A program made the translations under genes and the position numbers. A stretch of DNA of 64,000 bases. It comes from Hirsutella rhossiliensis. Lineage: Eukaryota > Ascomycota > Sordariomycetes > Hypocreales > Ophiocordycipitaceae. Shown piece after piece: positions 32,884-44,370 of this stretch (the stretch's first letter is position 1; each line of letters starts with the position of its first letter). The notes under the pieces are model-generated. The model did no database searches, had not been told where the DNA came from, and saw nothing but the letters and a program-made list of their open reading frames with translations. The stretch lies in contig NW_025408671.1 in the NCBI RefSeq assembly GCF_020360975.1, positions 5,704,001 through 5,768,000 on the forward strand, read 5' to 3'.

Positions 32884-33295
32884 TTTAACGGGGGTATCTA
32901 TACCCTAAGGAATATATAGCCCGCGTAGTAGAGTCTTTAGTAGGGTCCTTAGTAGGGTCCTTAGTAGGATCCTTAGTAGAGTCTTTAGCTAGCCCTCTTC
33001 TTAATTAGATAATCCCTTAGCCCTTATTCGTCTAAGGAAGAAGGAGGGAAAATTCGGTTTATAAAAGAAGTCTCTTTTCCTCCTTAGCTAGTATATAGTA
33101 TTAGCATCGATATCTTCTTCTATATCCTCTTTTACTAATATACCTTTTTTAGCCCTCTTTACCTTTGCCTTACCTTACCTAGTACTTTCTTATTTCCTTT
33201 ATCCCTTTTTAACCCCCTCGTCCTTTAGTATCTAGCTACTACTATTACCGTTAGCGTAGGTATATCTTTAGGTATATACCGTAGTTACTATTAAA
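32884..33295 (+). repeat. Solo LTR related to gypsy D, opposite orientation
   Basis: 412-bp insertion in copia A4, absent from A1 at the matching point (about 5848). Ends TTTAACGGGG...TATTAAA. The inverted right end shares GTATATACCTAAAG with the start of the D LTR. A 4-bp target duplication (TTAA at 32880-32883, CTAA at 33296-33299, one RIP-type difference) flanks it. It is probably a solo LTR of a sister family of D. Confidence 0.78.
32926..32985. repeat. 12-bp tandem repeat, five units
   Basis: Five copies of TAGTAGGGTCCT with single RIP-type differences, inside the solo LTR at 32884-33295. Confidence 0.88.
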
Positions 33296-34281
33296 CTAAG
33301 TAAGTATAACTAGTCTACCCTCTAGGACTTCGTTAACTAAATAAAATCCTACTTTAGCTATAAGGTAAAGAAGATATAGTCTAACGGAGAGCTATTTATA
33401 AAGGATATCTTAAATTAGCTTTAAAAAAGGGGCGTTTTACCCCTCCTATTAGTACTAAATACCTAGGCCTAGAACGGAGGGGCAAAAAGATTAAGGGGTG
33501 CTATAATAAAAAGGGTCTATATAATAAGACTTACTATAAAGCTTCCCTACGACCTTTAAAAGGAAGTTATTAAGACTACCTATTACTTACAGAACTAGAC
33601 CCCTAGAGGGACTACCTAAGGAATAAACTAGAAATCCCCTTTTAAGCTTTTTATAAAGAAGAGGGCTATACTAGCTTACCTTTATACCTATAACTATAAG
33701 GTATACGCTATAAATACTAATATATAGCTAAAAAGGAAGAAGAAAAGAAAGCTTAATCTTAGAGCCTTTATTAGTTACTTTATTAGCTATAATTCTATAA
33801 ATATCTTTTAGATCTAGATTCCTCTTTTATAAAAGGTTATTTCGACTAGGGATATAATTTTTAACGAATCTAGCTTTTTCGATAGAAAGAGGGATTAATA
33901 GCCCCTCTTACTCTTATAACGTTAGCTAATTTAAAAGATCTAAATCCCCCCTTCTTAATAGTCTTATAAAGAGGTCTTAAATAAGGAAATAAAAGAAGAA
34001 ACTAACGTTAAAGTAGTTAAGGATAATAACGACTTTAAAGAAGAAGAAGAGGAAGCTACTAGATTAAATAATTTAGATAAAGAAGGAGACTATAAGAAAG
34101 TAGTAGAGCTAGAATACGCCTACCTTCCTATGCCTCCTCTTATAGAATAAGAAGAAGATCTAAAAGTAGCCTTTTTAGTTAGTTTTCCTATCTTAACCCC
34201 TAAGGGGATAGGAAAGGCACCCCTCTTAAAGGATTACCCGGCTACTTTTTTATCCCTACTTTAAGAAGTAAAGGAAGGTAT

Positions 34282-34655
34282 TTTAATAGGGACGAGGGCA
34301 TATACCTAAAGTACGCGTAGCACGTAGTAAAGGATTAGCAGAGCAATTAACTACGTAATTATCTAATTACTTAGTCTATATATAGCTCTATAGGCTTTAG
34401 GTTATAAATGCGAGTCTTAGAGATTTCTTTACTCTATACCTCTTCGTTTCTACTAGAGTCGCGTAACTAGCGGCATCTACTTTAAAGGGGAAAAACAAAA
34501 ATTTAAATTAACTATAATTAAGGATAATACCTAATTAAATAATCGAGGTCTTTATAACGCCTTTAAGTATACTTAGAAGAAAGTTAAAGGGGGTGCTAGG
34601 GGTCTTATCCCTCTAATAGGCTAATATCTATAGGGGTATAATCTTACCCGTTAAA
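34282..34655 (-). repeat. 3' LTR of gypsy D
   Basis: 374 bp. Differs from the 5' LTR by RIP-type transitions and one 7-bp indel (AAAGTTA near 34584). Confidence 0.92.
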
Positions 34656-37193
34656 CTCCTCCCTAGCGACTTTCCGACCTAAGATACTAACGGAAAGGGC
34701 GCGATAATAACGGGCAAGGCTCTCTTCCTAAGTATATAAGTAAGTAAATAAACCGTCGACGGAACTTTTCTCCTTTACTATAATCCTTTCCCTTCGCGTC
34801 CTTTATTCCTCCCTTTGCCTATAAGCTACTTGTTTAGCTCTTTCCTATCTTTGCTCGCGCACTTCCTTCTTTAGATAATTATCTACTGCCCCCTATATAC
34901 GCTCCTAAGTATTCGCGCTTATTATTCCTAAGGGCGTTAGGGAAACAAAGTAGTTAGCGTCTTTACTAGTCTATAGCTTTAGGTACGGCTAGATTAGATA
35001 AGCTATAGAGTCTTATAGGCTAATCGTTATTGCGTTACTAGTAGTCCTACGTAAATATATAGAATTATAGTCGTTAATATCCTAGCGGTAGTTCTAATAT
35101 ATTCCTAGGTTTTTAACTCCTTTAACCTAGGAGGGTTTAAAGCCTGGTATAAACCTTATAGGGACTATAGCTAGAGAAGCTATTACTATACTTCGTTTCT
35201 AGGGAGTAACGGGGCGTGCTATAGGCGTTACTAAAGTCTTCGGCCTTAGGGTAATTAACCAAGCGCCTAGTAATTTCGGGGTCCTAAGGCGAGTAGGCAG
35301 CCGGGCTATCTACCTTTCTTCCTTACTAGCTCCTTATTAGGTTATCGGCGGGGGAGCGGTTGCGAGTCTTTCGCTCCTTTATATATTTAGAGGAGCCGTT
35401 AATAGCGGGCGAGGAGTAGGCCTAATTAGCTATATATTAAAGGGGGAGAATAAAGGCGTCGTTTCTACGTAGATAAAGGGACTAGTAAGGGCGCTTAGCT
35501 CTCTCCTTTATAGGCTCTAGGGCGGGGATCCTATCTCGAGGTTACTTAGGGAAAGGCTACTTAGTTTAGATAAGGAGCTCGATTTAGTTAACGCTTAAGG
35601 TAACGAAGGACTAGGTCTATTCTCGATTCCCGTTAGCGTAATTAGATAGTTAGGGGTCTTTTTAAGGAGAAGTTTCGTAAAGAAACCGCGTATAGCTTAA
35701 GTAATCGGGTTAGGTTACTCTATAAGGGCAGCTAGCGTAGATAGCTCCTTTCTCGCTTTCCTCGCCGTATAAGCTAGTTCTACGTCTCTTTAAAGCAGTA
35801 GTTTCTATCCGGTAGGCCTATCTAGGAGGTTAACTACCTCTAGGACTTCCTAGAGGTCTTATTCTTCTTAGTCTCCTAAGATAATACGGTTATATTAGTA
35901 AATCCGCTCGCTCTTAGGAATCCTCGTAGGAAAGACTCCGCCGAAAGTTATTAGACCTTAATTAAATAGTATCCTTTATAGTCGTTTAACCCCGCTATTA
36001 AACTACTAGGAAACTCTACCGCCCTATAATATCGCTTATATATAATTAAGCTCGTTCGCCGCGACGGCTTAGATTCCGTATATTAGCTTATCGACGTAGC
36101 CTTTTATACTTATCCTCTCGTCCGGCTTAAAGAAATACTAGTCTCGGTATAAGATCTCGTCTATCTATAAGGCTTCTTACGTTGCTCTATACCTTTACTT
36201 TAGAATTACTTTAACTTTTAGGCATCGCTATTTAATTATCTTAAGGCGTAGCTTAACTATACCTTTAACCTAGTATTAGATTATTATTAAGGCTAAGTAG
36301 CTATATTCCTACCCTTCTTATTAGGTAGTATAAGGGACTAGCGTATAAGTAAAGTTATAAGGAACTCGGAGGATATAAAGAAACTACCGCTATACTTATA
36401 GGAACGTATAGAGTCTAGCGTATCGTCCCTCTTTCTAAGTATTAAAAACGACTAGGTTTCCTTCTCTATAGTCCTAGAGGAACGCCCCCTAGTAAAGTCC
36501 CCCTTTATTCGTGCCTACTAAAAAGTTAATAACTTTGGTCGTATACCTTCGTTTATACGTAAAGTAACTAAAGTTAAAGGTAGGAGCGGTAAACTTAATT
36601 AAATGCTCCCTATTATTTAGGCATTCGTAGTACTTCTTATATCTATCTTCTATATCTTCGATAGGTTCCCCCTAATAGTCGGTATAAACTAATAGCGGGT
36701 AAGGTAAGGGGTATACCGCGTTCTCGATACCTTTTATTAAGATTTTAATTATCGCGCTAAGGCCGAAGCTCGTAGCCTATCGTTTATCGATAGCTCTATA
36801 GAGAAAGTTATATATATCGACGATATACTCTTCTTAGCGGGCCTTATTCCTAGCGAATCCGTTTATCTTTTTAACGCCTTTATATATTATCTAAGCGTCT
36901 TCGAGGGTAATATCCCGCCGCCTAATAGGGCCCGTTAGTATTAGGTGCTAACGATCTCTATAGATATACTAAGGAGGTTGCTTTTGCCTATAAACGTCTC
37001 GTTAGTCTTAGTCTACGAACCTTTCCTTATCTTCGGCGTAAAAGCGCCCTTCGCCGCCTTTTACTTTAACTTCGCTATAGTAAGTAAGTAAAATAGAGCT
37101 CCTACTCCTAAATAGTAGTGCGCTAAAGAAGATAGCGGTATCCTTAGGGAGGTCTATAGCCGGGCCTAGGATGCTATTTAGGTTCGCCGCTAT
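34644..37193 (-). pseudogene. ORF-alpha: long unknown ORF carried by gypsy D
   Basis: One minus-strand frame runs from ATA at 37193 (a likely ATG hit by G-to-A) to the 3' LTR, 846 codons. The first and last codons are an exact multiple of three apart, so there is no net frameshift. In-frame stops are TAA/TAG only, as expected from CAA, CAG and TGG. It starts (M)AANLNSILGPAIDLPKD. Other readable segments are YIVDIYNFLYRAID, EPIEDIEDRYKKYYE and KFTAPTFNFSYFTYKRRY; near the end is a basic Arg/Gln/Glu-rich coiled-coil-like stretch (about 34840-34770). The first stop that RIP need not explain is 12 bp inside the LTR. I do not recognise the family. It is not RT, integrase or a known transposase, and shows no clear membrane spans, so env is unlikely. 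A pyrimidine-rich stretch upstream on its strand suggests its own promoter. Confidence 0.7.
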
Positions 37194-37684
37194 ATCTTAG
37201 GAAAGGGTAGAGTAAGCGAAAGAGAGGGAGAAGCTAAGATTAAATAGTTAGGGTAAGTAGTTTTAAGTTATAACGCTAAGAGGCTAAGAGGGTATTATAT
37301 ATATATATAGGAGTTATATTAGTAGAGGGGATCGTTATAAGTAGGGAAGTATATAGAGTATATATATATATATATACGTATAGAAAGAAGAAGAAGGAAG
37401 GAAGAAGGAGGGTATAGTAAGAGGAATAAATAGTCGTTAGAGCGCGCGGTTATTAGTTACTTTAGCCGGCCTTTATAGCGGTAAAGTCTTAGGTGTATTT
37501 AGCGGTTACGCCTAAATAGCTTCTTTTACCGGTTATTAATTAAGGAGCTATCTAATCCCTGCCCTTTTCTTTTCCTCTTTACTCTCTTTATTCCTTTTCT
37601 CCCTCTTCTCTCCTCTATCTTCTTTATTTCTCTAGACCGCTACCTTTTATCTTCTCCTTTTACGATTGCCTCTTCTTCCTTATT
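37194..37684. promoter_or_regulatory. Divergent intergenic region between ORF-alpha and ORF-beta
   Basis: 491 bp between two head-to-head frames. Next to ORF-alpha is a GA-rich tract (37201-37240, pyrimidine-rich on its own strand); next to ORF-beta is a CT-rich tract (about 37560-37640). Both are typical of fungal promoters. Between them lie two (TA)n runs (about 37298-37312 and 37361-37376) and a GA-rich microsatellite (37383-37417). Confidence 0.5.
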
Positions 37685-37737
37685 ATATCTTATAAGACCG
37701 CTAAACTTAAAACTAAAGAGCTACTAGATATCGTTAA

Positions 37738-38006
37738 TATCGCACGGAGGATGAGCAAGTGGGCATAAAGATCAGGGACTGGAAGACTCTTGATTCTGCT
37801 ATCTAAGGTGGGAAAGAGGCGAGATCTTTATAGACTGCCTGAATATGAGAATGGAAGGGAATGGTAGTGAATGGAAGCATCTGATCGGATCATCTGGAAG
37901 CCACTGATGCGTTGATGATGCCTCCTAGAAGTTTCTGTGGGGAAATGTGAAACGGACTGTGCGAATAGGGGTCAGACTGTTGGAGGCTGATATCCTATGT
38001 GTGACA
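37738..38006 (-). repeat. 3' LTR of copia E
   Basis: 269 bp; identical to the 5' LTR except one G missing in each of two G runs. Confidence 0.96.
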
Positions 38007-38020
38007 TACCCCCCCAGGTT
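38007..38020 (-). other. Polypurine tract of copia E
   Basis: On the minus strand ACCTGGGGGGGTA lies directly before the 3' LTR, as needed for plus-strand priming. Confidence 0.75.
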
Positions 38021-38057
38021 GTGCTGGCTAGTGGGCAGTGCAAACTGAAGAAAGAAA

Positions 38058-41000
38058 CTAGATCCCTAGCAACGTAGAGATATCGACGAGACCGAGTTGT
38101 TTGACGAAAGTAGCAAATTTCTGGCCTGGCAGAGCTTTGGTGAGGCCGTCTGCAATCATCTGGGAAGTAGGCGTATAAGTGAGCTTATAGAGGCCTTTCT
38201 CAAATGCCTGCCTAGCCCAACAGGTGTGGATGTCAACGTGACGAAGGGCTGTGCGGAGGCGTGGAATATCCTGTGTAACAAGACGAATGGTTTGAAGGTT
38301 GTCACATTGGATCGTCGGAATTCCATCAAGCTTAAGAGAGCTGCTCAAAGAGACGGAAGGTTGCAATAGTCTCCTTTGCCGTGTGCGTGAGCAAGCAATT
38401 CAGCTTCTGTGGAAGAAGTGGTGACTGTATCCTGTTTACCGGCTTTCCAAGCAATAGGGCCACCGAAGAGGGTAAGGATTGAACCCTGGGATGACTTGCG
38501 AGTCTCTTTATTATCAGCGAAAGCAGCGTCGGATGCGCTTTGGAAATCGCTATGATGTTGAGCGTGGAGCTGAGGAACAACATCCTCGTCGAGGCAGGGT
38601 TTTCCTGAAAACTGGATGGCGAGATACCTAGTGGCGTAAAGGTACTCGATCAGATGGTCTGCGAGCTTGGAGTGATGCTCGGAAGGGTTGTTGAGGAATT
38701 CAGCTAGTTTAGACGCTGGCTTGGCTATGTCCGAGCGGGTGATAGCTGCGGCGTAGTTCAGTGATCCAACTTTGCTCTGGTATAGCTGAATTTGGTCTGG
38801 AGAAGCCTGCCCTGTGTGCGGCTGGACTTCGTTGCACGGGAAAGGCTCCTCTGAAGTGGTCACGCCGTTGAAGGTCGAACCGTTGAACCATCCTTTCAAT
38901 GTAGGAGTCTTGGCATAGCCAAAGCTTCCTGTTGGGTCTGTCACGCAGGACTCTGATACCAAGGAACCATTGTAATTCCCCTTGGTCTGTCATCGCGTAC
39001 TTCCTCTTGAGGGCTGCAACCATCTCATCAGCTGCGTCCTCGTTTTCCTTGCGATAGAGGAAAACAATATCGTCAACGAAGAAGAAAACAGTGAGCCAGT
39101 CGTTCTGGAAGATGCAGGGTTCGTCGGGACACTGTGTAAGACCAAGCTCTCTGAATGCAGCAGTGAGTTCCTTCTGCCAAAGAAGAGGGGACCGTCGGAG
39201 GCCATAGAGGGCTCGCATGAGGCGAAGAGCCCATCCCTGTCTGTAGTATCCGTCTGGGAAGGCTACATAGACCTCCTCCTCGTCTTCTAAGAGGGCGTTT
39301 GTGAAGGCATTAACTGCGTCGAGCTGTCGGGTCTCAAGGTCGAATTTGGCGGTGATGGCCATGAGAATCCGGAAAGAACGTCCTGCAAGGGTTGCTGCAT
39401 AGGTGTCCTTGTCACCTAGCTGTTGAAGATCTCCTCGAACACAAAGACGGGCTTTGAACTTTGTAAGAAAGCCATGCTTGTCGAACTTATACTTAAAGAC
39501 CCAGGTAAGTGGCAAAAGCTTGCCCGTGACCTGGTCTCTGGGGACCGCTCTGAAGGTTCCTCTCTGTTGGAGTGCTTTCCACTCGGCGTGGGCTCCTTCT
39601 CTGAACTGAGGACCAAATCTGTGGGTGCGAAGTTCCTTATACGTCGTAGGTTCGGGAGGAAGGTGTCGTTCAGAAGTTTTTCTTCTCTGCCGAGAAAGAA
39701 AGAGCTGTGGAATTGACCCTTAGTGTTGGTCGAAAAAGCACTGAGCTTGCGAGGCTTTGGAGTGCGGGCTGAGCGCCGTGGCTGAGAGTCACTCGGACCG
39801 GGGTCCGTGTCGGATATGGGTGCTGAATGTCATGAAACTCATCCTGATCATCCGAGTCCTCATGATCAGATGGTTCGGGTACCACAATCGTGGTGGCGTC
39901 TCCTTGGTCTGAGGTTGAGGAGATTGCTCAACGGGGTCAGGTTCAGGTTCATCGATTTGAGTGGGGATTTCTCGTAATCCGACTCGTCCTCGATGTGGGC
40001 TGGAAGCTGTACTTCCACGCGCTGTGGGATAGGTTCTGGTGGCTGATCATTTCCGTCATAGAAGATGCTTTCATTGAAGGTCACATCTCGGACCCTTCGG
40101 ACTTCTGATGTGGACGGAATCCAGATCCTGAAAATGTTCGTGGAATCATATCCAACGAGATAACCGATTTCTGTGTGAGGGTCGGTCTTTAGGTCCTTCT
40201 TCTGTCTGTTCTGAAGGGCCTGGGGTGTCAAGGGATAGGCTCTGCAGCCGTATGCCTTGAGAAACGTGATGTCAGGCTGGTCTTGCTGGTAGCCTATGTC
40301 TCTGTTGTTGTCTCGCAGCCACTGATGAAGCAGCTGGAAAGGCGTTCGAAGCTGTGGTTCTGCATGGGCGATCTGTTGTGCAAAAACACTGCAGCTTTCA
40401 AGTCTCTGGCCAAAGATCAGATGGTAAATTGGCATCAATTCCCATTGTTCTGGCCTGGGCAGATATTACCCCCAGATCGCTCTGCAGAACCGTTTTGAGC
40501 GGGAGTGTAAGGGCAGAAGGTTCATCTTGAATCCCCTTTCCTCGATCCAGCTCTCATACGCACTCTGAAGAGAACGATCGTTATCACGGTGGATAATGCA
40601 AATGTTGAGATTCCATTGGCGTTGAACCATTGCCTCGTGGTTTCTCAAAGCAGTCATAACGGACCCTTGTGTCGCGTCATTCAGAAGGTAGATGAAGATC
40701 ATGCTTGTAAATTCATCTTTGATAAGAAGAACAGCTTCCTTGCCGTTGAATGAGGTGTTCATACTGAAGATATCAACGTAGATTCTCCAGAATGGTCTGG
40801 GGCTCGGTTTTGAGGGGTTCGGCGAGAGACGACCTTCTTTCCCTTCCCAAGGGAACACGCGGTGCAATCGATGGTAACTGGGCCTTTGATCTTCGAACCC
40901 GTCGTGTTCTCAACAAGACGCTCTAGGCTTGAGCGTTCAAGTGGCCTAGGCGCTTATGCCAAAGCGTAGCATCTGCTGTTTTCACTGCGCGAGGTGCAGA

Positions 41001-42548
41001 TGAAGATGTGAAGTTGGAGGCGTGAGAGTCCTCCTTAATCGGGTTGAACTCGATGACCGGTTGACGAAAGCGGCGTTTCGTATGAAATATAATCTGATCG
41101 TCTTTAGAGACGCGTCCAGATAGTGGATTCCAGTTGTATCCCTTCGCAAGAAAGCGGTCGAGGGATGCGATGTTGGTGTGGAATTTTGGCACGAAGGCAA
41201 CTTCGTTGAGCTGAAAAAGTCCTCCTTCTTCAAGCTTCATACGGACTGTGCCGTAGCCAGGATCTGAAGTTGACTATCGCCTGCAAAGAGCTCTTTTGGC
41301 TCTGCAAGGGCGGTGTAGTCAAGAAAACGGGATCGGTTGTTGCAAATGTGTGTGTCTGATCCGGAATCAAGGATAAAGGAGTCATACAGCGGGTAGACTG
41401 CCTTTCCCGTCGAGAAACTGGTTGATGGAGGTGTTGAGGAGGCGGTGTGTTGTCAGGAGCTGGTAGAAGACCGGCAAACGCTGTGCCTTTAACGGAGGAG
41501 TCGGACGATTTCTCCATTTCCTTCTTCTTGAAGTCTTGTGCTTTCTCCGTCATCTTCTTTGCCCATGGATTGAGTCGAGGATTTCTTGATCTTCTTCTCA
41601 ACCTTCTGATCAGGAGTCCAGCCATCAGGCCGAGCTGATTTGATGAGATAGAAGCAATCTACGAAGCGGTGATATTCTCCGCAGACACACATAGGAACAC
41701 CATCAGCGTTCTTGCTTGAAGACCACTTAGGCTTGTCCTCTTTCCTCTCCGATTTCTCTCCTTGCCTTGGAAGGCAGCTCCGAATGATCCTTTGCTGTTG
41801 TTGGCGGCCTTGATTCGGTGAGCTCGTTCAAAGATCTCACTGATCTTAATGCCGTCCGGGAAGTCGGTCTTCCACTCAGGCTTGCCGAATACGGCCTCGT
41901 CTTCCATTTTGTTGACCCAATAGTCTGTGAATGGGGCGTTGATGGACGAAACAGCCTGTAGGAAATCTTGGGTAGGGCGAAGGTCCTGGACATCAGGAAG
42001 CCCTAATTGCTTTGCCTCAGTGAGGACTTTCTGCCATTGGGTGACCCAAGCTTCGATCTTGGTCCTGTTTGGCGACTGAAGGGTGGAACGATAACGCTGA
42101 ACAACTTCCTCTCGAGTGCCCAGTCGGTTGGGGCCACACGAGCCTGAAGCAAGGCAAGTTGCTTTGCAACGTCGTGTTCCTCGGCAATGGTGCTGTAGTA
42201 GTTGCCGATGGTCTTGACGATGTGTTGTTGAAGGCTGGCGAGTGCCTTCACTTGATCCCTATACCCTTGAAGCTTCGAGCGGTATTGGGTGTGGAGGAAT
42301 TCGAGACGGCGAAATTCCTCCGAGGTCAGATCCACGAGATCAGATGCTTCGTGGTTGATTTGTCGGAATGTTGGTTCAACTGGCTGCTGAAGAACCGGCT
42401 TACCCTCCTTGACGGCAGGGTCCAGAAAGTCCCAAAGACTGTGGGACGTGGCGAATTTCTTGATGATAGAAATCCATTGTTTCCAGTCGCAAGGGCCGTT
42501 GAGCACGGTGCCCTTGGAAGAGCCATCAAGATCTAGAGCTGAGCTCAT
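38058..42548 (-). pseudogene. Copia E gag-pol polyprotein with several frameshifts
   Basis: Gag starts at ATG 42548 (MSSALDLDGSSKG) and shifts frame at about 42110. A zinc-knuckle-like CVCGEYHRFVDC lies at about 41690, protease LDSGSDTHIC at about 41365-41335, pre-integrase LWHKRLGHLNA at about 40955, and integrase with IYVDIF (about 40780), an RDND segment (about 40585) and a C-terminal half at 40438-39866. RT runs at 39515-38860 with FFFVDDIV (about 39085-39060). RNase H has SSTEAELLAHAHG (about 38410) and QCDN (about 38310). The end, ADGLTKALPGQKF, is followed by a stop at 38058. At least five single-base shifts break the chain, for example at 38870 and 38370; missense damage is otherwise slight. 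It is inactive as written. Confidence 0.9.
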
Positions 42549-42609
42549 TGTGGAAGCTATTCTGCGCAGCGGAATGAACGAGAATAAGATACCCAGTCAA
42601 TGGCAGACC

Positions 42610-42620
42610 GGGCTCATAAC
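42610..42620 (-). other. Primer binding site of copia E (initiator tRNA-Met)
   Basis: On the minus strand GTTATGAGCCC follows the 5' LTR directly; the plus strand GGGCTCATAAC equals the anticodon arm of initiator tRNA-Met. It is the intact form of the site seen RIPed in A1 and A4. Confidence 0.85.
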
Positions 42621-42891
42621 TATCGCACGGAGGATGAGCAAGTGGGCATAAAGATCAGGGACTGGAAGACTCTTGATTCTGCTATCTAAGGTGGGAAAGA
42701 GGCGAGATCTTTATAGACTGCCTGAATATGAGAATGGAAGGGAATGGTAGTGAATGGAAGCATCTGATCGGATCATCTGGAAGCCACTGATGCGTTGATG
42801 ATGCCTCCTAGAAGTTTCTGTGGGGAAATGTGGAAACGGACTGTGCGAATAGGGGGTCAGACTGTTGGAGGCTGATATCCTATGTGTGACA
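42621..42891 (-). repeat. 5' LTR of copia E
   Basis: 271 bp, TGTCACACATAGGATATC...GTGCGATA on the minus strand. Confidence 0.96.
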
Positions 42892-43830
42892 GTTAACCTC
42901 TCTTTAACTACTCTTCTACGACCTTCCCTCGTTACTACTACTCTTCTTACTTAGAATTATTATACTAAGGTCTTTCCTCTTTATATAGAGTACTTTTAAG
43001 TAACGACTATCTAACTTATCTAATCTCGCTTAGCTCGTTCTAACCGTCTTCTTTTATAGATCTATAGTTACTTCGAGACCTAGGTCTATAGTAGAAATAA
43101 TATCGGTTACTAAGGGTTTCTAATTTATATAGAAATCGCCTTTTAGTTATAGGTTTTATTAGAAGCTCCCGATATTATTAGGGTTAAAGCGCGCGGTCGC
43201 TCCCCTCTCTCCTACTTTCTTAAGAGCACGCTAGGTCGGTATAATTAAATCGTCTTTTATACCCTTTATTATAGACGTCGGCTAGTAACCTATATCCCTA
43301 TAGAAATCGCTTATCTACGTAGATATTTCTTTTCTTAGCTTAGTTTAGGGCGGTAAGAATACTCTTAAGTAGTCTTAATTACTTTATATAGAACTTATAA
43401 TCCTCGCTTTTATTAAGGGTATATTCGAACTTATTAGATAACTATAACTTCCGCTTATAAGCACGTTATATTTCCTTTTTATAAGTATATCTCTCTTCTA
43501 GGCACTGCCGGCGGTTCTTACGCTAACTATATCTAGGATTCGACTAAGGCGCCCGTTTACGAATAGCGGCACTTCCCTAGATACTATAGGGCTACTTACG
43601 ACCCTAATAGATTCGCTAACTATATATACGGTTATAATTTCTACACTAACCTTAAGACTAATAAATTTTACGATAAGTATATTAGTAACGAGACCGCCCC
43701 TTATCTTCTTTATAATATCCTTAATCCCTTTAGTCCTACTAAGGATTTAGAGGAAGGGGAGGAAATTAACCTTACGCCTATCTTACCTAGAAAGAGATTA
43801 TATAAGTTTAATAAGCTCTTTCTTAAGTAA

Positions 43831-44370
43831 TAATTAGATAGTCTTTAAGTTCGCTTTATAGTAGTCTATAGTAGGTTTACCGGGAGTAGGTAGCCTCGTT
43901 TAGTCGCTATCTTTAGCGGTAAAAGTTTTTCTCTTAAGGTAATATGCGTTTAATTTCGTAAGTCGAAAATATATTAAAATTTATCTTATAGGCGCGTTTA
44001 TTTTCGCTATAGCGGGTCTCCCTCTCTATAATAAAGAATAAACGTCCCTATCTACGAAGTAAAAACTCTTATTCTTAAGGGAGGTAGGTAGTAAGAATAT
44101 TCGTTTTCTTATTTTATTATTTAATTATATCTCTATTTGCCTTCTTTAAGGTAGTAGAGGGTAGGCTATTATTAGGGAAAGGTAGGAAGTATTATCTTTA
44201 TTTACTTAGGGAGCCTTAGGTAGAAAATTTAAAATAATAAGGTAGTAGGTAAGGTACTCGTAAATATCTCGGCTACTATAGTCGTCCTTCGATTAGATAG
44301 TTAGATAGTGTCCTAGTTACTAGTTAGGTTCTAGCGTGCTTCTTATAATAGTCGTAGATTTTTATCTTTA
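43831..44370. other. Spacer between ORF-beta and the gag-pol end of gypsy D
   Basis: About 540 bp, moderately RIPed. The 3' ends of the converging gag-pol and ORF-beta frames face each other here. No further gene or element boundary was recognised. Confidence 0.45.

Larger units (their letters stand above)
37738..42891 (-). mobile_element. Copia element E, young and not RIPed
   Basis: 5154 bp with LTRs at 37738-38006 (3', 269 bp) and 42621-42891 (5', 271 bp) and a perfect TSD GTTAA (37733-37737 and 42892-42896). Ends TGTCACAC...GTGCGATA. The LTRs differ by two single-G indels and no substitutions. Base composition is ordinary and CpA/TpG are normal, in sharp contrast to gypsy D around it. 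It is inserted in ORF-beta at codon 18. Domain order on the minus strand is gag, protease, integrase, RT, RNase H. Confidence 0.96.
37685..43830 (+). pseudogene. ORF-beta: unknown ORF carried by gypsy D, split by copia E
   Basis: The plus-strand frame starts at ATA 37685 (likely ATG), is interrupted after 53 bp by copia E, resumes at 42897 and ends at a double TAA (43828-43833). With E and one TSD copy removed it is exactly 987 bp, 328 codons plus stop, with no frameshift. About 17 internal stops are all TAA/TAG. It begins (M)SYKTAKLKTKELLDIVN. The second half is rich in Tyr, Asn and Phe, with segments GTAGGSYANYI, YDPNRFANYIYGYNFYTN and NETAPYLLYNILNPF. The C-terminus is acidic then basic (LEEGEEINL...PRKRLYKFNKLFLK). 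I do not recognise the family. It is antisense to gag-pol of D and divergent from ORF-alpha. Confidence 0.68.

Noticed and set aside
32926..32985. Possible CRISPR- or telomere-like array
   Set aside because: 12-bp head-to-tail units without spacers, inside a solo LTR; the unit is not TTAGGG.
42610..42620. Possible initiator tRNA-Met gene fragment (GGGCTCATAAC)
   Set aside because: It sits directly at the LTR edge and is the primer binding site of copia E; no tRNA cloverleaf around it.
42069..42651. Plus-strand frames over the gag of copia E
   Set aside because: Antisense shadows of the gag frame, including one that crosses the LTR edge.
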